64,000 bases of DNA, taken from positions 124,001-188,000 of the forward strand of contig NZ_NGJY01000002.1 of the NCBI RefSeq assembly GCF_003987565.1, in the 5' to 3' direction. Positions 36,456 to 45,090 of the stretch are shown here, one piece after another. Under the pieces are notes generated by a model. That model was not told where the DNA came from. It saw nothing but the letters and a program-made list of their open reading frames with translations, and did not search any database. This DNA is from Vagococcus fessus. Lineage in GTDB: Bacteria; Bacillota; Bacilli; Lactobacillales; Vagococcaceae. The translations under genes and the position numbers were made by a program. Each line of letters begins with the position of its first letter. Within the stretch, counting starts at the first letter, position 1.

Positions 36456-37358
36456 TTATTTGTCCTCCTTGTTTGTGTCTTTATTTAATAATGGGAAGCC
36501 TAATTTTTCGCGTTCTGCTACGAAAGTTTTCGCTAATTCACGCGCCATTTTACGGATACGTGATAAGAAACCAGCACGCTCTGTTACTGACACAGCCCCA
36601 CGAGCATCTAATAAGTTGAAGGCATGGCTACATTTTAAAACGTAGTCATAGGCTGGATGTACTAAACCTTCAGCAATACATTTTTCAGCTTCTGCTTGAT
36701 ATTTTTCAAATAAATCAAATAACATCTCTTGATTACTTACTTCAAAAGCATATTTTGAATGCTCATATTCAGGTTGGATAAAGATTTCGCCGTATTTAAC
36801 GCCCTCTGTCCACTCTAAATCATAAACACTTTCTACTTCTTGAACGTATGAAGCTAAACGCTCAATACCGAATGTAATTTCACTTGTAACAGGGCTACAT
36901 TCTAATCCACCCACTTGTTGGAAGTACGTAAATTGAGTGATTTCCATACCGTCTAACCATACTTCCCATCCTAAACCAGCACAGCCCATTGATGGGTTTT
37001 CCCAGTTATCTTCGACAAAACGGATGTCATGCTCTAATGGGTTAATCCCGATTAATTCTAAACTTTGTAAGTATAATTCTTGAATGTTATTTGGAGATGG
37101 TTTCATAACCACTTGGAATTGGTGATGTTGGAATAAGCGGTTTGGATTTTCACCATAACGGCCATCGTCAGGACGACGTGATGGTTCAACATAAGCTGCA
37201 TTCCACGGCTCAGGTCCGATTGCACGTAAGAACGTGTAAGGGCTCATTGTCCCTGCCCCTTTTTCAGTATCGTATGCTTGCATTAACATACAGCCTTGTT
37301 CAGACCAGAATTTTTGTAACGTTAAGATCATTTCTTGAACGGTTAATTTTTTCTTCAT
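36456..37358 (-). CDS. glyQ: Glycyl-tRNA synthetase alpha subunit
   Basis: 300-residue catalytic class II core of heterotetrameric glycyl-tRNA synthetase, activating glycine with ATP. Recognisable motifs: [10 protein letters not shown] near the start, [38 protein letters not shown] (motif 2 region) and [10 protein letters not shown] (motif 3). Full family length. Expression is controlled by a glycine-type T-box leader immediately upstream. Confidence 0.98.
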   Translation of the reverse strand: MKKKLTVQEMILTLQKFWSEQGCMLMQAYDTEKGAGTMSPYTFLRAIGPEPWNAAYVEPSRRPDDGRYGENPNRLFQHHQFQVVMKPSPNNIQELYLQSLELIGINPLEHDIRFVEDNWENPSMGCAGLGWEVWLDGMEITQFTYFQQVGGLECSPVTSEITFGIERLASYVQEVESVYDLEWTEGVKYGEIFIQPEYEHSKYAFEVSNQEMLFDLFEKYQAEAEKCIAEGLVHPAYDYVLKCSHAFNLLDARGAVSVTERAGFLSRIRKMARELAKTFVAEREKLGFPLLNKDTNKEDK

Positions 37359-37393
37359 CTTGATTTCTCCTTTAGTTTTCTACTTTAAAACAA

Positions 37394-37608
37394 CAAAAAA
37401 AGCCCCTATGAGTACCTGTTTCCAGAATACACATAGGGACGACTAATCGCGGTTCCACCCTACTTCTGATATGACTACCAGCAGCTTCGTTTGGTGTTAC
37501 TCCAGAGCGCCTCTTCACTCATCCGTTTAAGTTGGCTTTCACTCTCCCAACCTCGCTTTACTAAACCTGATGTCGCTACTTTTCTCTTTCAACGTAACTA
37601 TTTAATTC
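37394..37608 (-). promoter_or_regulatory. T-box riboswitch leader of glyQS
   Basis: The 14-base T-box AGGGTGGAACCGCG is on the minus strand at 37448-37461. Downstream is a terminator (CCCTATG / CATAGGG with seven T, 37394-37438) and upstream a roughly 150-base Stem I region including CGAGGTTGGGAGAGTGAAAGCCAAC-like pairings. Uncharged tRNA binding would stabilise the antiterminator and switch on glyQS. I cannot assign the specifier codon with certainty (GGC and GGA both occur in the right area). Confidence 0.92.
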
Positions 37609-37614
37609 CTTTTA

Positions 37615-37644
37615 ATAATAGCGTTAAACCTTAGTCGTTGTCAA
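37615..37644 (-). promoter_or_regulatory. glyQS promoter
   Basis: Minus strand TTGACA (37639-37644), 18 bases, TATTAT (37615-37620). The -35 lies within the last codons of recO, so glyQS has its own promoter. Confidence 0.72.
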
Positions 37645-38431
37645 CTTCTTTTTCTTTTGTAGGCAGTGGTTTTAACATACCTTCCCAGGATTTCATTTCA
37701 TCAATAAATTTTTTGCTTTTTAACCTTACCCCTGTAAATTCATCATATAGTAAATCGACGGTTTGTCTAATGGCTAATTTTGTATCCTCTTTTAATGTAA
37801 TACTTTCAATTTGATCTAGTGTAATACTAGCAAACAAACGCATGAAATGGATAGCCTTCGGGTCAGCATGGTAACGTCTTCGGTCCATTTCCCAGTGGCG
37901 CTCACATAAGACACCTGAATACTGTGAAGAAAAATCAAAACGTCCATGAGTTTCCCCACATACACTACACCCTTTCCATTCAAAGTCATAGCCAAATCGA
38001 GAGAGTAATTGCAGCTCAAAAATATTCGTGATGATTTCCGCATCCAATCCTTTATTTAAATACATTAGCGCTTGTTTGGTAAACCCATAAAGTGCCGGGT
38101 CGTATGTTTGGTCTTCAATTGCAACATCTACTAAATTTAAGATATACGTCGCATAGGCACTGACAAAGATATCTTGTTGGATGAGTTTAAAGTTCTCTAG
38201 CTCTTTGTAATCTTTCAAAAAAGAGAGGCCATCACTGTTAATATCTGCAATATATGTTGCTTCTGTAAATGGCAAGATAGCTGGAGCAACGCTACTATTT
38301 CTACCACGTGCCCCTCTGACAAAAAACATAATCTTACCGTGTTTTTCAGTAAATATTTTGACTAATTTGTCTTTTTCTCGATGATCCTTCGTAAATAATA
38401 TCATCCCTTTGGTTTCGCTTCTTAGTGTCAT
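37631..38431 (-). CDS. recO: DNA repair protein RecO
   Basis: 266-residue RecFOR pathway mediator that loads RecA on SSB-coated DNA. An N-terminal OB fold (KGMILFTKDHREKDKLVKIF; GKIMFFVRGARG) is followed by a helical domain and a zinc-binding segment with CSVCGETHGRF and the later GVLCERHW. ATG 38431 has GGAG 7 bases upstream. It follows era, as in other Lactobacillales, with a weak terminator between. Confidence 0.95.
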   Translation of the reverse strand: MTLRSETKGMILFTKDHREKDKLVKIFTEKHGKIMFFVRGARGRNSSVAPAILPFTEATYIADINSDGLSFLKDYKELENFKLIQQDIFVSAYATYILNLVDVAIEDQTYDPALYGFTKQALMYLNKGLDAEIITNIFELQLLSRFGYDFEWKGCSVCGETHGRFDFSSQYSGVLCERHWEMDRRRYHADPKAIHFMRLFASITLDQIESITLKEDTKLAIRQTVDLLYDEFTGVRLKSKKFIDEMKSWEGMLKPLPTKEKEVDND

Positions 38432-38464
38432 CACGTTGCTCCTTTCTTTTTTTAAACAAAAAAG

Positions 38465-38487
38465 AGGATTGATATAAAATCAATCCT
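38465..38487 (-). terminator. Terminator after era
   Basis: Perfect nine-base stem aggattgat / atcaatcct, loop ataaa, with A-rich left flank giving U-rich tail on the minus strand. Confidence 0.65.
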
Positions 38488-38494
38488 ACTCTTT

Positions 38495-39400
38495 TTAATA
38501 GTCCATATCACGGTAACCGTAATCTTGTAATGAGCTTTGCTTATCACGCCAGTTTTTCTTAACTTTAACCCAAAGTTCAAGATAAACTTTGTTACCTAAT
38601 AAGTTTTCAATATCTTTACGAGATTTGATACCAATGTCTTTCATCATTTTGCCGCCTTTACCAATTAGAATTCCTTTTTGGCTAGAACGTTCAACAACGA
38701 TAGTAGCATGAATATGAATTTTATCATTTTCATCACGACGCATATCTTCAATTACAACTGCAACTGAATGCGGTACTTCTTCGTGAGTTAAAAGTAAGAC
38801 TTTTTCACGGATTAATTCTGAAGCGATAAAGTATTCCGGATGATCCGTTACTTGATCTGCCGGATAGTACTGAGGACCCTCAGGCATTTTATTTTCTAAA
38901 ATAGAAAGTAAGTTGTCCACGTTATTTCCTTCAGTTGCTGAGATTGGTATAATTTCAGCAAAATCCATTTGCTCTTTATAATCTTCAATGATTGGTAATA
39001 ATTTATCTGGATGGATTGTATCAATTTTATTAATTAATAAATACACCGGTGTTTGGCTATTTTTTAAACGTTCGATGATGAAATCATCTCCACGTCCACG
39101 AGGTTGCTCTGCGCTAACCATAAATAACGTCGCATCAACTTCTCTTAATGCACTGTAGGCTGTCTCAACCATGAAATCACCTAAGCGATGTTTTGGTTTA
39201 TGGATACCAGGTGTATCAATGAAGATAATTTGAGCGTCATCAGTTGTATAGACACCTTGAATTTTATTACGTGTTGTTTGAGCTTTATCACTCATGATTG
39301 CGATTTTTTGTTTCACAATTCTGTTTAATAACGTTGATTTTCCAACGTTTGGGCGACCAATAATCGCCACAAATCCTGACTTATGTTCGTTTGAACTCAT
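38495..39400 (-). CDS. era: GTPase Era
   Basis: 301-residue essential GTPase for 16S rRNA maturation and 30S assembly. G motifs: GRPNVGKST (G1, near residue 15), the G2 threonine in TTRN, DTPG (G3), NKID (G4) and SAT (G5); the C-terminal KH domain carries the [27 protein letters not shown]-binding loop. Complete length. Its RBS AGAGGAAA is moderate, and a hairpin separates it from dgkA. Confidence 0.97.
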   Translation of the reverse strand: MSSNEHKSGFVAIIGRPNVGKSTLLNRIVKQKIAIMSDKAQTTRNKIQGVYTTDDAQIIFIDTPGIHKPKHRLGDFMVETAYSALREVDATLFMVSAEQPRGRGDDFIIERLKNSQTPVYLLINKIDTIHPDKLLPIIEDYKEQMDFAEIIPISATEGNNVDNLLSILENKMPEGPQYYPADQVTDHPEYFIASELIREKVLLLTHEEVPHSVAVVIEDMRRDENDKIHIHATIVVERSSQKGILIGKGGKMMKDIGIKSRKDIENLLGNKVYLELWVKVKKNWRDKQSSLQDYGYRDMDY

Positions 39401-39420
39401 TTAGTTTCCTCTTTCTTAAA

Positions 39421-39454
39421 AAACAAACAGTGACGATGTTGGCACTGTTTGTTT
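39421..39454 (-). terminator. Terminator or attenuator between dgkA and era
   Basis: Perfect 12-base stem aaacaaacagtg / cactgtttgttt, followed by a T-run on the minus strand. Only about 20 bases remain before the era start, too few for a separate promoter, so partial readthrough is likely. Confidence 0.75.
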
Positions 39455-39460
39455 GGTTAG

Positions 39461-39862
39461 TTAAATTAGTAATGACAACACTTTTGGAATAAAAATAATT
39501 CCCCCAACAAGCAGTGCAAAGAGTGCTGTTAGTAAGACAAGGGCTGCCGCCATGTCTTTAATTTTTTTAGCTAACGGATGATAATGATAATCCGTTACCA
39601 AATCAATTGTATTTTCAACAAGCGTATTTAGTATCTCCATTGCTAGAACTAAAAAGATAACAAGGAGTAGCCACAACCACTCATTCAATTGAATTTGAAC
39701 GATTAGCGCTAAGAGTAGTATAACAAATCCTGCTAAAACATGATAGCGCATATTACGTTCTTCCTTAAAAGCAGTTCCGATTCCTCTTAAAGCATGTTGT
39801 AACGACCTGAAAAAAGATTTATTTTTACTGGTTTGGAATGGGTCCTTATCTTGATAAGCCAT
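39461..39862 (-). CDS. dgkA: Diacylglycerol/undecaprenol kinase DgkA
   Basis: 133-residue integral membrane kinase that in Gram-positive bacteria phosphorylates undecaprenol for cell-wall lipid carrier recycling. It has three transmembrane segments and the family signature MEILNTLVENTIDLVTD (catalytic Glu and metal ligands) before residue 90. ATG 39862 lies inside the end of ybeY (17-base overlap in another frame) and no strong RBS is visible, so coupling to ybeY translation is likely; a longer frame upstream of this ATG is spurious. Confidence 0.93.
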   Translation of the reverse strand: MAYQDKDPFQTSKNKSFFRSLQHALRGIGTAFKEERNMRYHVLAGFVILLLALIVQIQLNEWLWLLLVIFLVLAMEILNTLVENTIDLVTDYHYHPLAKKIKDMAAALVLLTALFALLVGGIIFIPKVLSLLI

Positions 39863-40322
39863 AATCAGCCAAAATCTTTCGTTGCAAGTCGAACATCTCT
39901 TTCTCATCTTCTTCTGTCATGTGGTCATACCCGTTAAGATGTAAGAAACCATGAACCGCTAAGAAACCTAGTTCACGATCATAACTATGACCGTACTCTT
40001 CTGCTTGCTCTGCTGCACGTTCAATCGAAATCATGATATCGCCAATATTACGAGGCATCATCATGTCTTCCTCTTCAAAAATAATTGGCATTTCATCTTC
40101 ACCTAATTCTTCTAGAGCAAAGCTAATAACATCAGTTGGCGCATCTTTATGACGGTAGTCACGGTTAATTTCTTGAATAGCTGCATTATCCATAAACGTT
40201 ACAGACATTTCAGTATCTTCTTCTAACTCAAGTTGTTCTCCAGCAAATACTAGAATACGTTCGATTTCAGCTTGTTGCTCTTCTGAGACTTTTCCTGTTT
40301 CATCCATTAACGTGATTTCCAT
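39846..40322 (-). CDS. ybeY: Endoribonuclease YbeY
   Basis: 158-residue metal-dependent RNase involved in 16S rRNA 3' maturation and ribosome quality control. The catalytic zinc motif HGFLHLNGYDH (H-x3-H-x5-H) is near residues 122-132. Start is two bases after the pgpH stop. Position between pgpH and dgkA-era is the conserved Firmicute order. Confidence 0.96.
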   Translation of the reverse strand: MEITLMDETGKVSEEQQAEIERILVFAGEQLELEEDTEMSVTFMDNAAIQEINRDYRHKDAPTDVISFALEELGEDEMPIIFEEEDMMMPRNIGDIMISIERAAEQAEEYGHSYDRELGFLAVHGFLHLNGYDHMTEEDEKEMFDLQRKILADYGLSR

Positions 40323-40324
40323 AA

Positions 40325-42526
40325 TTAATTACTTCCTTCTTGTTCTTTTTTCATTTCTTCTGCTTCTGATTTCATCTTAGGGTACTTAATTCTTGAATGG
40401 AACGTACTGCATAGTCCATTGATTAAGGACTCTTCAATAATTCTGATTTCTTTAAGCGTTAGACCCGTATCATCTAACTGTCCATCCATAATACGACCTT
40501 CGATTAATTTATTAACAAATTTTCTGATTTTTTCATTGCTAGGGTGATCCATTGCACGAACTGCTGCTTCACACGTATCAGCTAAACTAACAACACCCGC
40601 TTCTTTTGATTGAGGTTTTGGTCCAGGATAACGGAATTCTGCTTCTGTTACTTCCGGATTACGTTCCTTCGCTTTTGAATAGAAATAACTCATCAACGTT
40701 GTTCCATGATGCTGCTGACAGATTTCAATTACCATCTGCGGCATGCCTTCTTTTTCTAAAATCTTAACCCCTTCAGAAACATGACTAAAAATAATTTCTT
40801 TACTATCTTCAGGTAATAAGAAGTTATGTGGATTTTCTGCCCCATCTGGTAAGTTCTCTACGAAAAAGTTAGCGTGTTTAATTTTACCAATATCATGATA
40901 ATAACACCCTACTCGAGTTAACAGTGAGCGTCCACCAATATCAGCTACTGCATTAGCACTAAGGCTTGCTACCATCATACTATGGTGATACGTCCCAGGT
41001 GCTTCTTGCAAGAGACGTTTTAATAGTGGATGGTTTGGATTACTTAATTCATTTAAAACAATGATGCTATCATCATTTAAAAATAGCTCGATATACGGGT
41101 GTAATCCAACTGACATCAAGAAGGTAAAGACACTTCCTACAAATACACACAAAAGCATTGTCAGTGTTTTTGAATCTGATAACTCCATACCTTGATAGGT
41201 TGTTACGACAAGGCTAAATAACATAGGGAAAGCAATTAACCACAATGCGGCTGTTCTAAGTTGTCTTCCTATACGATCTTGTTTAATCAGTGTTGCCATT
41301 AACCCTGTAAACATATAAATAACTGTGATTAATAATAACGTACTTGTTCCTAACATATCGTAGAACACAAACATGGCAAAGCACACTTGGAAGAGCGCTG
41401 CTAAAATACCTGCACGACGACTGATAAATAAATTTAAAACAAGCGGTGTAAAGGCTGCAGGGAATAATAACGGTACTGCAGACATATTTTCCGTTTGGAA
41501 AAACTCTAGTGCTTTCATCATAATTAAACCAATTAGCATCGTAATCACATAAAAAGTCACAAATCGAATTTTCATATCCGTTCCAATTGTATTATATAAA
41601 AGATAGCCCAAAGCAAGAATTTGAGTAATAATCATTGCTGCTAAGGCCACCAATGGGAACACTGAAGGTTCTCGATTAGTAATTCCTAATAATTCCAATT
41701 TATTTATGGCACGTGAATCAATTTGGACACCTTCACGGACAACCACTTCACCTTGGTAAATCATCACAGGCTTAACGTTATTTTTAGCTAATTCTTGAAG
41801 TTCTTCCGTTTTTTTATCATTTGCTGCTTCGTTACTGATAATCCCTCTATCAACAACGTACTTAACTAATTGTTGCATATCACTAGGTAAATCAAGATAT
41901 TGAATTTCATCATTCGCTTTTTGTCTTACCGAATCTAAATTAGTATTACGAATAGGCTCAGACATTTTCTCTTTGACAATTTTAATACTTTCCGTTTTTA
42001 CTCTGTCACGGTCTTTATCTGTTAGGTCGAACATTCCTTTGTAAAATACATTTGGAAAGGCTTGGTAAAAGCTAACATCTTCTTGATCGGTAGTTTCAAA
42101 TTGTTTCTTTAATAAGACTATCTTATCTTCACTCGTTGGTTTTTGAACCTTATTTTTTTCCTTATCTTTCGTACTTGCAAGCTCTGTTTGATACGAGGCT
42201 TGAGCTGAGGTGCTGACATTATCAATAATTTCAAACAACTGTTCCAAAAGAACAACTTGCTTTCCTTCTAGGTCCTTATCAAAATTATACTCTGGGGTCA
42301 CTGCTTCCGCAGCAAGACGTTTTTTCTCTTCTGTTTCCGCCTTATTTTCGATTGTTTTATTGGCTCTAATTGTTTCTTCTGCGAGTTGTCCTTCTTTAAT
42401 CGACACCGATTTTTGACGCACATTATTAAAAAGTAATAAAAAACAAGCAATTCCAAAGACCAGTAATAAGGTCACAATATACTTGTTACCTAACCCCTTT
42501 TGTCTTCTTTTAAAATTCAACTTCAT
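40325..42526 (-). CDS. pgpH: 7TM-HD phosphohydrolase PgpH (c-di-AMP phosphodiesterase)
   Basis: 733-residue membrane enzyme that hydrolyses cyclic di-AMP. One N-terminal helix (about 15-35), a large extracytoplasmic 7TMR-HDED domain to about residue 285, seven transmembrane helices (about 290-480) and a cytoplasmic HD domain with the metal motif YYHDIGK near 545 and HH ... HVSEGV. The AAGGAG site precedes the ATG. Cotranscribed with ybeY and preceded by phoH. Also known as YqfF in Bacillus. Confidence 0.95.
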   Translation of the reverse strand: MKLNFKRRQKGLGNKYIVTLLLVFGIACFLLLFNNVRQKSVSIKEGQLAEETIRANKTIENKAETEEKKRLAAEAVTPEYNFDKDLEGKQVVLLEQLFEIIDNVSTSAQASYQTELASTKDKEKNKVQKPTSEDKIVLLKKQFETTDQEDVSFYQAFPNVFYKGMFDLTDKDRDRVKTESIKIVKEKMSEPIRNTNLDSVRQKANDEIQYLDLPSDMQQLVKYVVDRGIISNEAANDKKTEELQELAKNNVKPVMIYQGEVVVREGVQIDSRAINKLELLGITNREPSVFPLVALAAMIITQILALGYLLYNTIGTDMKIRFVTFYVITMLIGLIMMKALEFFQTENMSAVPLLFPAAFTPLVLNLFISRRAGILAALFQVCFAMFVFYDMLGTSTLLLITVIYMFTGLMATLIKQDRIGRQLRTAALWLIAFPMLFSLVVTTYQGMELSDSKTLTMLLCVFVGSVFTFLMSVGLHPYIELFLNDDSIIVLNELSNPNHPLLKRLLQEAPGTYHHSMMVASLSANAVADIGGRSLLTRVGCYYHDIGKIKHANFFVENLPDGAENPHNFLLPEDSKEIIFSHVSEGVKILEKEGMPQMVIEICQQHHGTTLMSYFYSKAKERNPEVTEAEFRYPGPKPQSKEAGVVSLADTCEAAVRAMDHPSNEKIRKFVNKLIEGRIMDGQLDDTGLTLKEIRIIEESLINGLCSTFHSRIKYPKMKSEAEEMKKEQEGSN

Positions 42527-42570
42527 TATTTTACTCCTTACTATAAGCCTTAATACTTATAATATAATTT

Positions 42571-43623
42571 CTAGTCACTTTCTTTATCTACTGCTAACTT
42601 GGATTTCTGTTCTTCTTCTTTGTAAGCCTCAATAATTTCAGCAACCACAGGATGACGAACCACATCACTCGATGAGAACGTCACGAACCCTATATTTTTA
42701 ATAGGTTTTAATTTCTTTTGTACATGAATTAAACCACTCGTCACGCCCCTTGGTAAATCAATTTGTGAGATATCACCGTTTACAATCATTTTTGAATTAA
42801 ATCCTAAGCGCGTCAGAAACATTTTCATTTGAGCTATCGTAGTATTTTGAGCTTCATCTAAAATAACAAACGAATCTTCTAATGTTCGCCCACGCATATA
42901 TGCTAATGGTGCGATTTCAATAATACCTCTTTCCATCAATCGATTAGTATGATCCATTCCAAAGACTGAATACAGCGCATCGTATATTGGTCGTAAATAA
43001 GGATCCACTTTTTCTTTAAGATCTCCTGGCAAGAAGCCCAAACTCTCTCCAGCTTCAACCGCTGGCCGTGTTAAGACTATCTTTTGTACTTCTCCACGTT
43101 TTAGGGCAGAAATTGCCATGACAACTGCTAGGTATGTCTTACCTGTCCCCGCTGGACCAATTCCAAATGTGACATCTTTTTTCTTAATTGTTTCGACGTA
43201 TTGTTTTTGACCAATCGTTTTAATACGAATTGGTTTGCCCATCTTATCTTTCATAATTTCTGTTTCATACATGTCTAAAAAATAATCTAGAGTCCCTTTG
43301 TTAACCATCTTAAGAGCCGTCACAACATCCGCTGTGCCGATAGGTACGCCTTTTAAAAGTAAGGCTTGTAATTTTTTCAAAACATCGTACGCTTTATGAA
43401 CTGAATCTAGCTCTCCGCTTACTTGTAACACTTCACCTCGACTGTGTATTTCGACACTTTGATTTTCTTCTATTAATTTCAGATACTGATCTTGAGCTCC
43501 CATTAATTGTTGAGCCTCATTGGGATTCTTCAGTTCGATCTCGCGCATTTCTTTACTATTTTCGATCAAAAAAAGAACATCTCCTTCACTTTTATCTAAT
43601 ATCTTCCAAGTTAAATATACCAT
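42571..43623 (-). CDS. phoH: PhoH-like ATPase/RNA-binding protein
   Basis: Cytoplasmic P-loop protein of the PhoH family, about 350 residues as opened from ATG 43623. Walker A is GPAGTGKTYLA and Walker B is FVILDEAQN; LTRPAVEAGESLGFLPGDLKEKVDPYLRP is the family core. The N-terminus is uncertain: homologues as I recall begin closer to MREIELKNP, and a TTG at 43569 has a clear AAGGAG site 11 bases upstream, whereas the ATG has only a weak one. Function thought to be RNA metabolism; first gene of the phoH-pgpH-ybeY-dgkA-era group. Confidence 0.92.
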   Translation of the reverse strand: MVYLTWKILDKSEGDVLFLIENSKEMREIELKNPNEAQQLMGAQDQYLKLIEENQSVEIHSRGEVLQVSGELDSVHKAYDVLKKLQALLLKGVPIGTADVVTALKMVNKGTLDYFLDMYETEIMKDKMGKPIRIKTIGQKQYVETIKKKDVTFGIGPAGTGKTYLAVVMAISALKRGEVQKIVLTRPAVEAGESLGFLPGDLKEKVDPYLRPIYDALYSVFGMDHTNRLMERGIIEIAPLAYMRGRTLEDSFVILDEAQNTTIAQMKMFLTRLGFNSKMIVNGDISQIDLPRGVTSGLIHVQKKLKPIKNIGFVTFSSSDVVRHPVVAEIIEAYKEEEQKSKLAVDKESD

Positions 43624-43723
43624 ACTTTCAACTTCTTAAAAAGTTTTAACAACCCTCGCCTAACGCCTATAACACTTGTTTTTAATCACTTTTTAATTTG
43701 TTCGTCTCTATTTTTATATAATA

Positions 43724-43755
43724 AAAAAACCAACAGGTTAACCTGCTGGTTTTCA
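43724..43755 (-). terminator. Terminator of rpsU-yqeY
   Basis: Stem aaaccaacaggtt / aacctgctggttt (one mismatch) with an A-tract to the left, immediately after the yqeY stop. Confidence 0.85.
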
Positions 43756-43758
43756 AAC

Positions 43759-44202
43759 TTAATTTAATAACTCTTTGACAATACTATTCACTAAATTGCC
43801 ATCTGCCTTACCTTTAACTTTTGGCATTACTGCCCCCATCACTTTACCAAACTCCTTAGCAGAAGTAGCACCTGTAATTTCGATAGCTTCAGATACAATT
43901 TGACGAATCTCAGATTCATCTAACTGTTTAGGTAGATATTTTTCAACGATAGCAATGCCCGCTCTAACATTCTCGACCAAATCTAAGCGACCAGCACTTT
44001 CGAACTCCACAAGTGAATCTCGACGTTGCTTCATCTCTCTAGCTAATACTGTTACTTCTTCATCAGAAGTTAAGTCTTCGCCTTTAGCGATTTGCTCATT
44101 TTGAACAGAAGATTTCAATAAGCGCAGGACATCTAAAGTTGGTTTATCTTTAGCTTTCATGGCAGTTTTTATATCTTCATTCAATGTCGATAAAAGTGTC
44201 AT
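43759..44202 (-). CDS. yqeY: GatB/YqeY domain protein
   Basis: 147-residue helical protein resembling the tRNA-binding C-terminal domain of GatB amidotransferase. Motifs: LNEDIKTAMKAKDK at the start, REMKQRRDSLVEFESAGR and the C-terminal KEFGKVMGAVMPKVKGKADGN. Its precise function is unknown; the constant link with rpsU, 25 bp upstream here, suggests a role in translation. Confidence 0.94.
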   Translation of the reverse strand: MTLLSTLNEDIKTAMKAKDKPTLDVLRLLKSSVQNEQIAKGEDLTSDEEVTVLAREMKQRRDSLVEFESAGRLDLVENVRAGIAIVEKYLPKQLDESEIRQIVSEAIEITGATSAKEFGKVMGAVMPKVKGKADGNLVNSIVKELLN

Positions 44203-44227
44203 CTAATTCAGCTCCATTCATAGAAAA

Positions 44228-44404
44228 CTAGAATTTTTTACGTTTTCTTGCTGCTTCAGATTTTTTCTTACGTTTTACGCTTGGTTTTTCGTAGAATTCA
44301 CGTTTGCGGTATTCTTGTAAAGTACCAGTTTTTGAAACGGAACGTTTGAAGCGACGAAGAGCATCATCAAGAGATTCATTTTTCTTAACAACTGTTTTTG
44401 ACAT
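44228..44404 (-). CDS. rpsU: 30S ribosomal protein bS21
   Basis: 58-residue basic ribosomal protein that contacts the anti-Shine-Dalgarno region of 16S rRNA. It reads [20 protein letters not shown], then [20 protein letters not shown], and ends EAARKRKKF with a TAG stop. The RBS GGAGGGAGGG is strong. The 5' leader contains an inverted repeat gataaacgtt / aacgttatc, which could be a regulatory hairpin (inference). Cotranscribed with yqeY. Confidence 0.97.
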   Translation of the reverse strand: MSKTVVKKNESLDDALRRFKRSVSKTGTLQEYRKREFYEKPSVKRKKKSEAARKRKKF

Positions 44405-44486
44405 ACAAATTCCCTCCCTCCGTGCTTAAAAAGTAACCGAATTCGATAAACGTTTGAAAAAACGTTATCAAAACTGTCCTTTTATC

Positions 44487-44515
44487 ATTATATCTAAACT
44501 CTTTTTAACCGTCAA
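44487..44515 (-). promoter_or_regulatory. rpsU-yqeY promoter
   Basis: Minus strand TTGACG (44510-44515), 17 bases, TATAAT (44487-44492), a near-consensus sigma-A promoter about 80 bp before rpsU. Confidence 0.88.
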
Positions 44516-44581
44516 CTATCTTTTTCTACTTTCTTTAGTTTTATTCCACTTTTTTTAAAAATAATTTACAAAAATAGCCTA

Positions 44582-45019
44582 CTAAGATTTAATTGCTAAA
44601 CATTCTTCGCACGTGCCAAATATTTCAAAGCGGTGGCTTGTTATCTCACAGCCTGCTAGTTGTTCTTTAAAATAAGTCATCGGACACATTAATATCTCTC
44701 TTGTACTTCCACATTTTGTACAAATAAAGTGGTGGTGATGTCCTAATTCACTATGACTACAATGAAATCTAAATTTTCTTTCGCCATTAAAATCTGTTTC
44801 TTCAATCAATTCCAATTCACAAAAATCTTTTAAATTACGATAAATCGTATCATAACTAATGCCATTATATTTATTATTCATAAAGTCATAAACTTCTCTT
44901 GCGCTTGTATATTTATCTGCCTCTAATAAGAACGCTAAAATCTCTTCACGTTTTTTTGTATACTTAAAGCCTTTGTCCTTCATAATAGACAAAGCATTCT
45001 CTATCTTAGGATTCCGCAT
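44582..45019 (-). CDS. Fur family transcriptional regulator
   Basis: 145-residue metal- or peroxide-responsive repressor. Winged helix YTKKREEILAFLLEADKYTSAREVYDFM ... ISYDTIYRNLKDF is at the N-terminus; the dimerisation domain has the regulatory histidines LGHHHHFIC and two structural zinc pairs, CTKC and CEEC. The overall pattern is compatible with Zur or Fur; PerR is less likely but metal specificity cannot be decided by eye. I use ATG 45019; ATG 45028 and GTG 45031 are possible, but sit too near the AGGAAGG site. Divergent from ppsR with overlapping promoters. Confidence 0.88.
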   Translation of the reverse strand: MRNPKIENALSIMKDKGFKYTKKREEILAFLLEADKYTSAREVYDFMNNKYNGISYDTIYRNLKDFCELELIEETDFNGERKFRFHCSHSELGHHHHFICTKCGSTREILMCPMTYFKEQLAGCEITSHRFEIFGTCEECLAIKS

Positions 45020-45047
45020 TTCTCTCATCACCTTCCTACTTAAACTA

Positions 45048-45056
45048 TGCTATAAT
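45048..45056 (+). promoter_or_regulatory. Extended -10 promoter of ppsR
   Basis: TGC followed by TATAAT (45051-45056), 34 bases before the ppsR start; no good -35 is apparent, as is usual with an extended -10. Confidence 0.6.
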
Positions 45057-45090
45057 AATGGAAACTTAAATGCAAGGAGTGTTATATAAT

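Noticed and set aside
36358-36645. Plus-strand frames across glyS and glyQ
   Set aside because: Antisense shadows of conserved synthetase genes with no start signals.
37394-37608. Specifier codon of the T-box
   Set aside because: Both GGC and GGA triplets are present in plausible positions and I could not fold Stem I reliably by eye.
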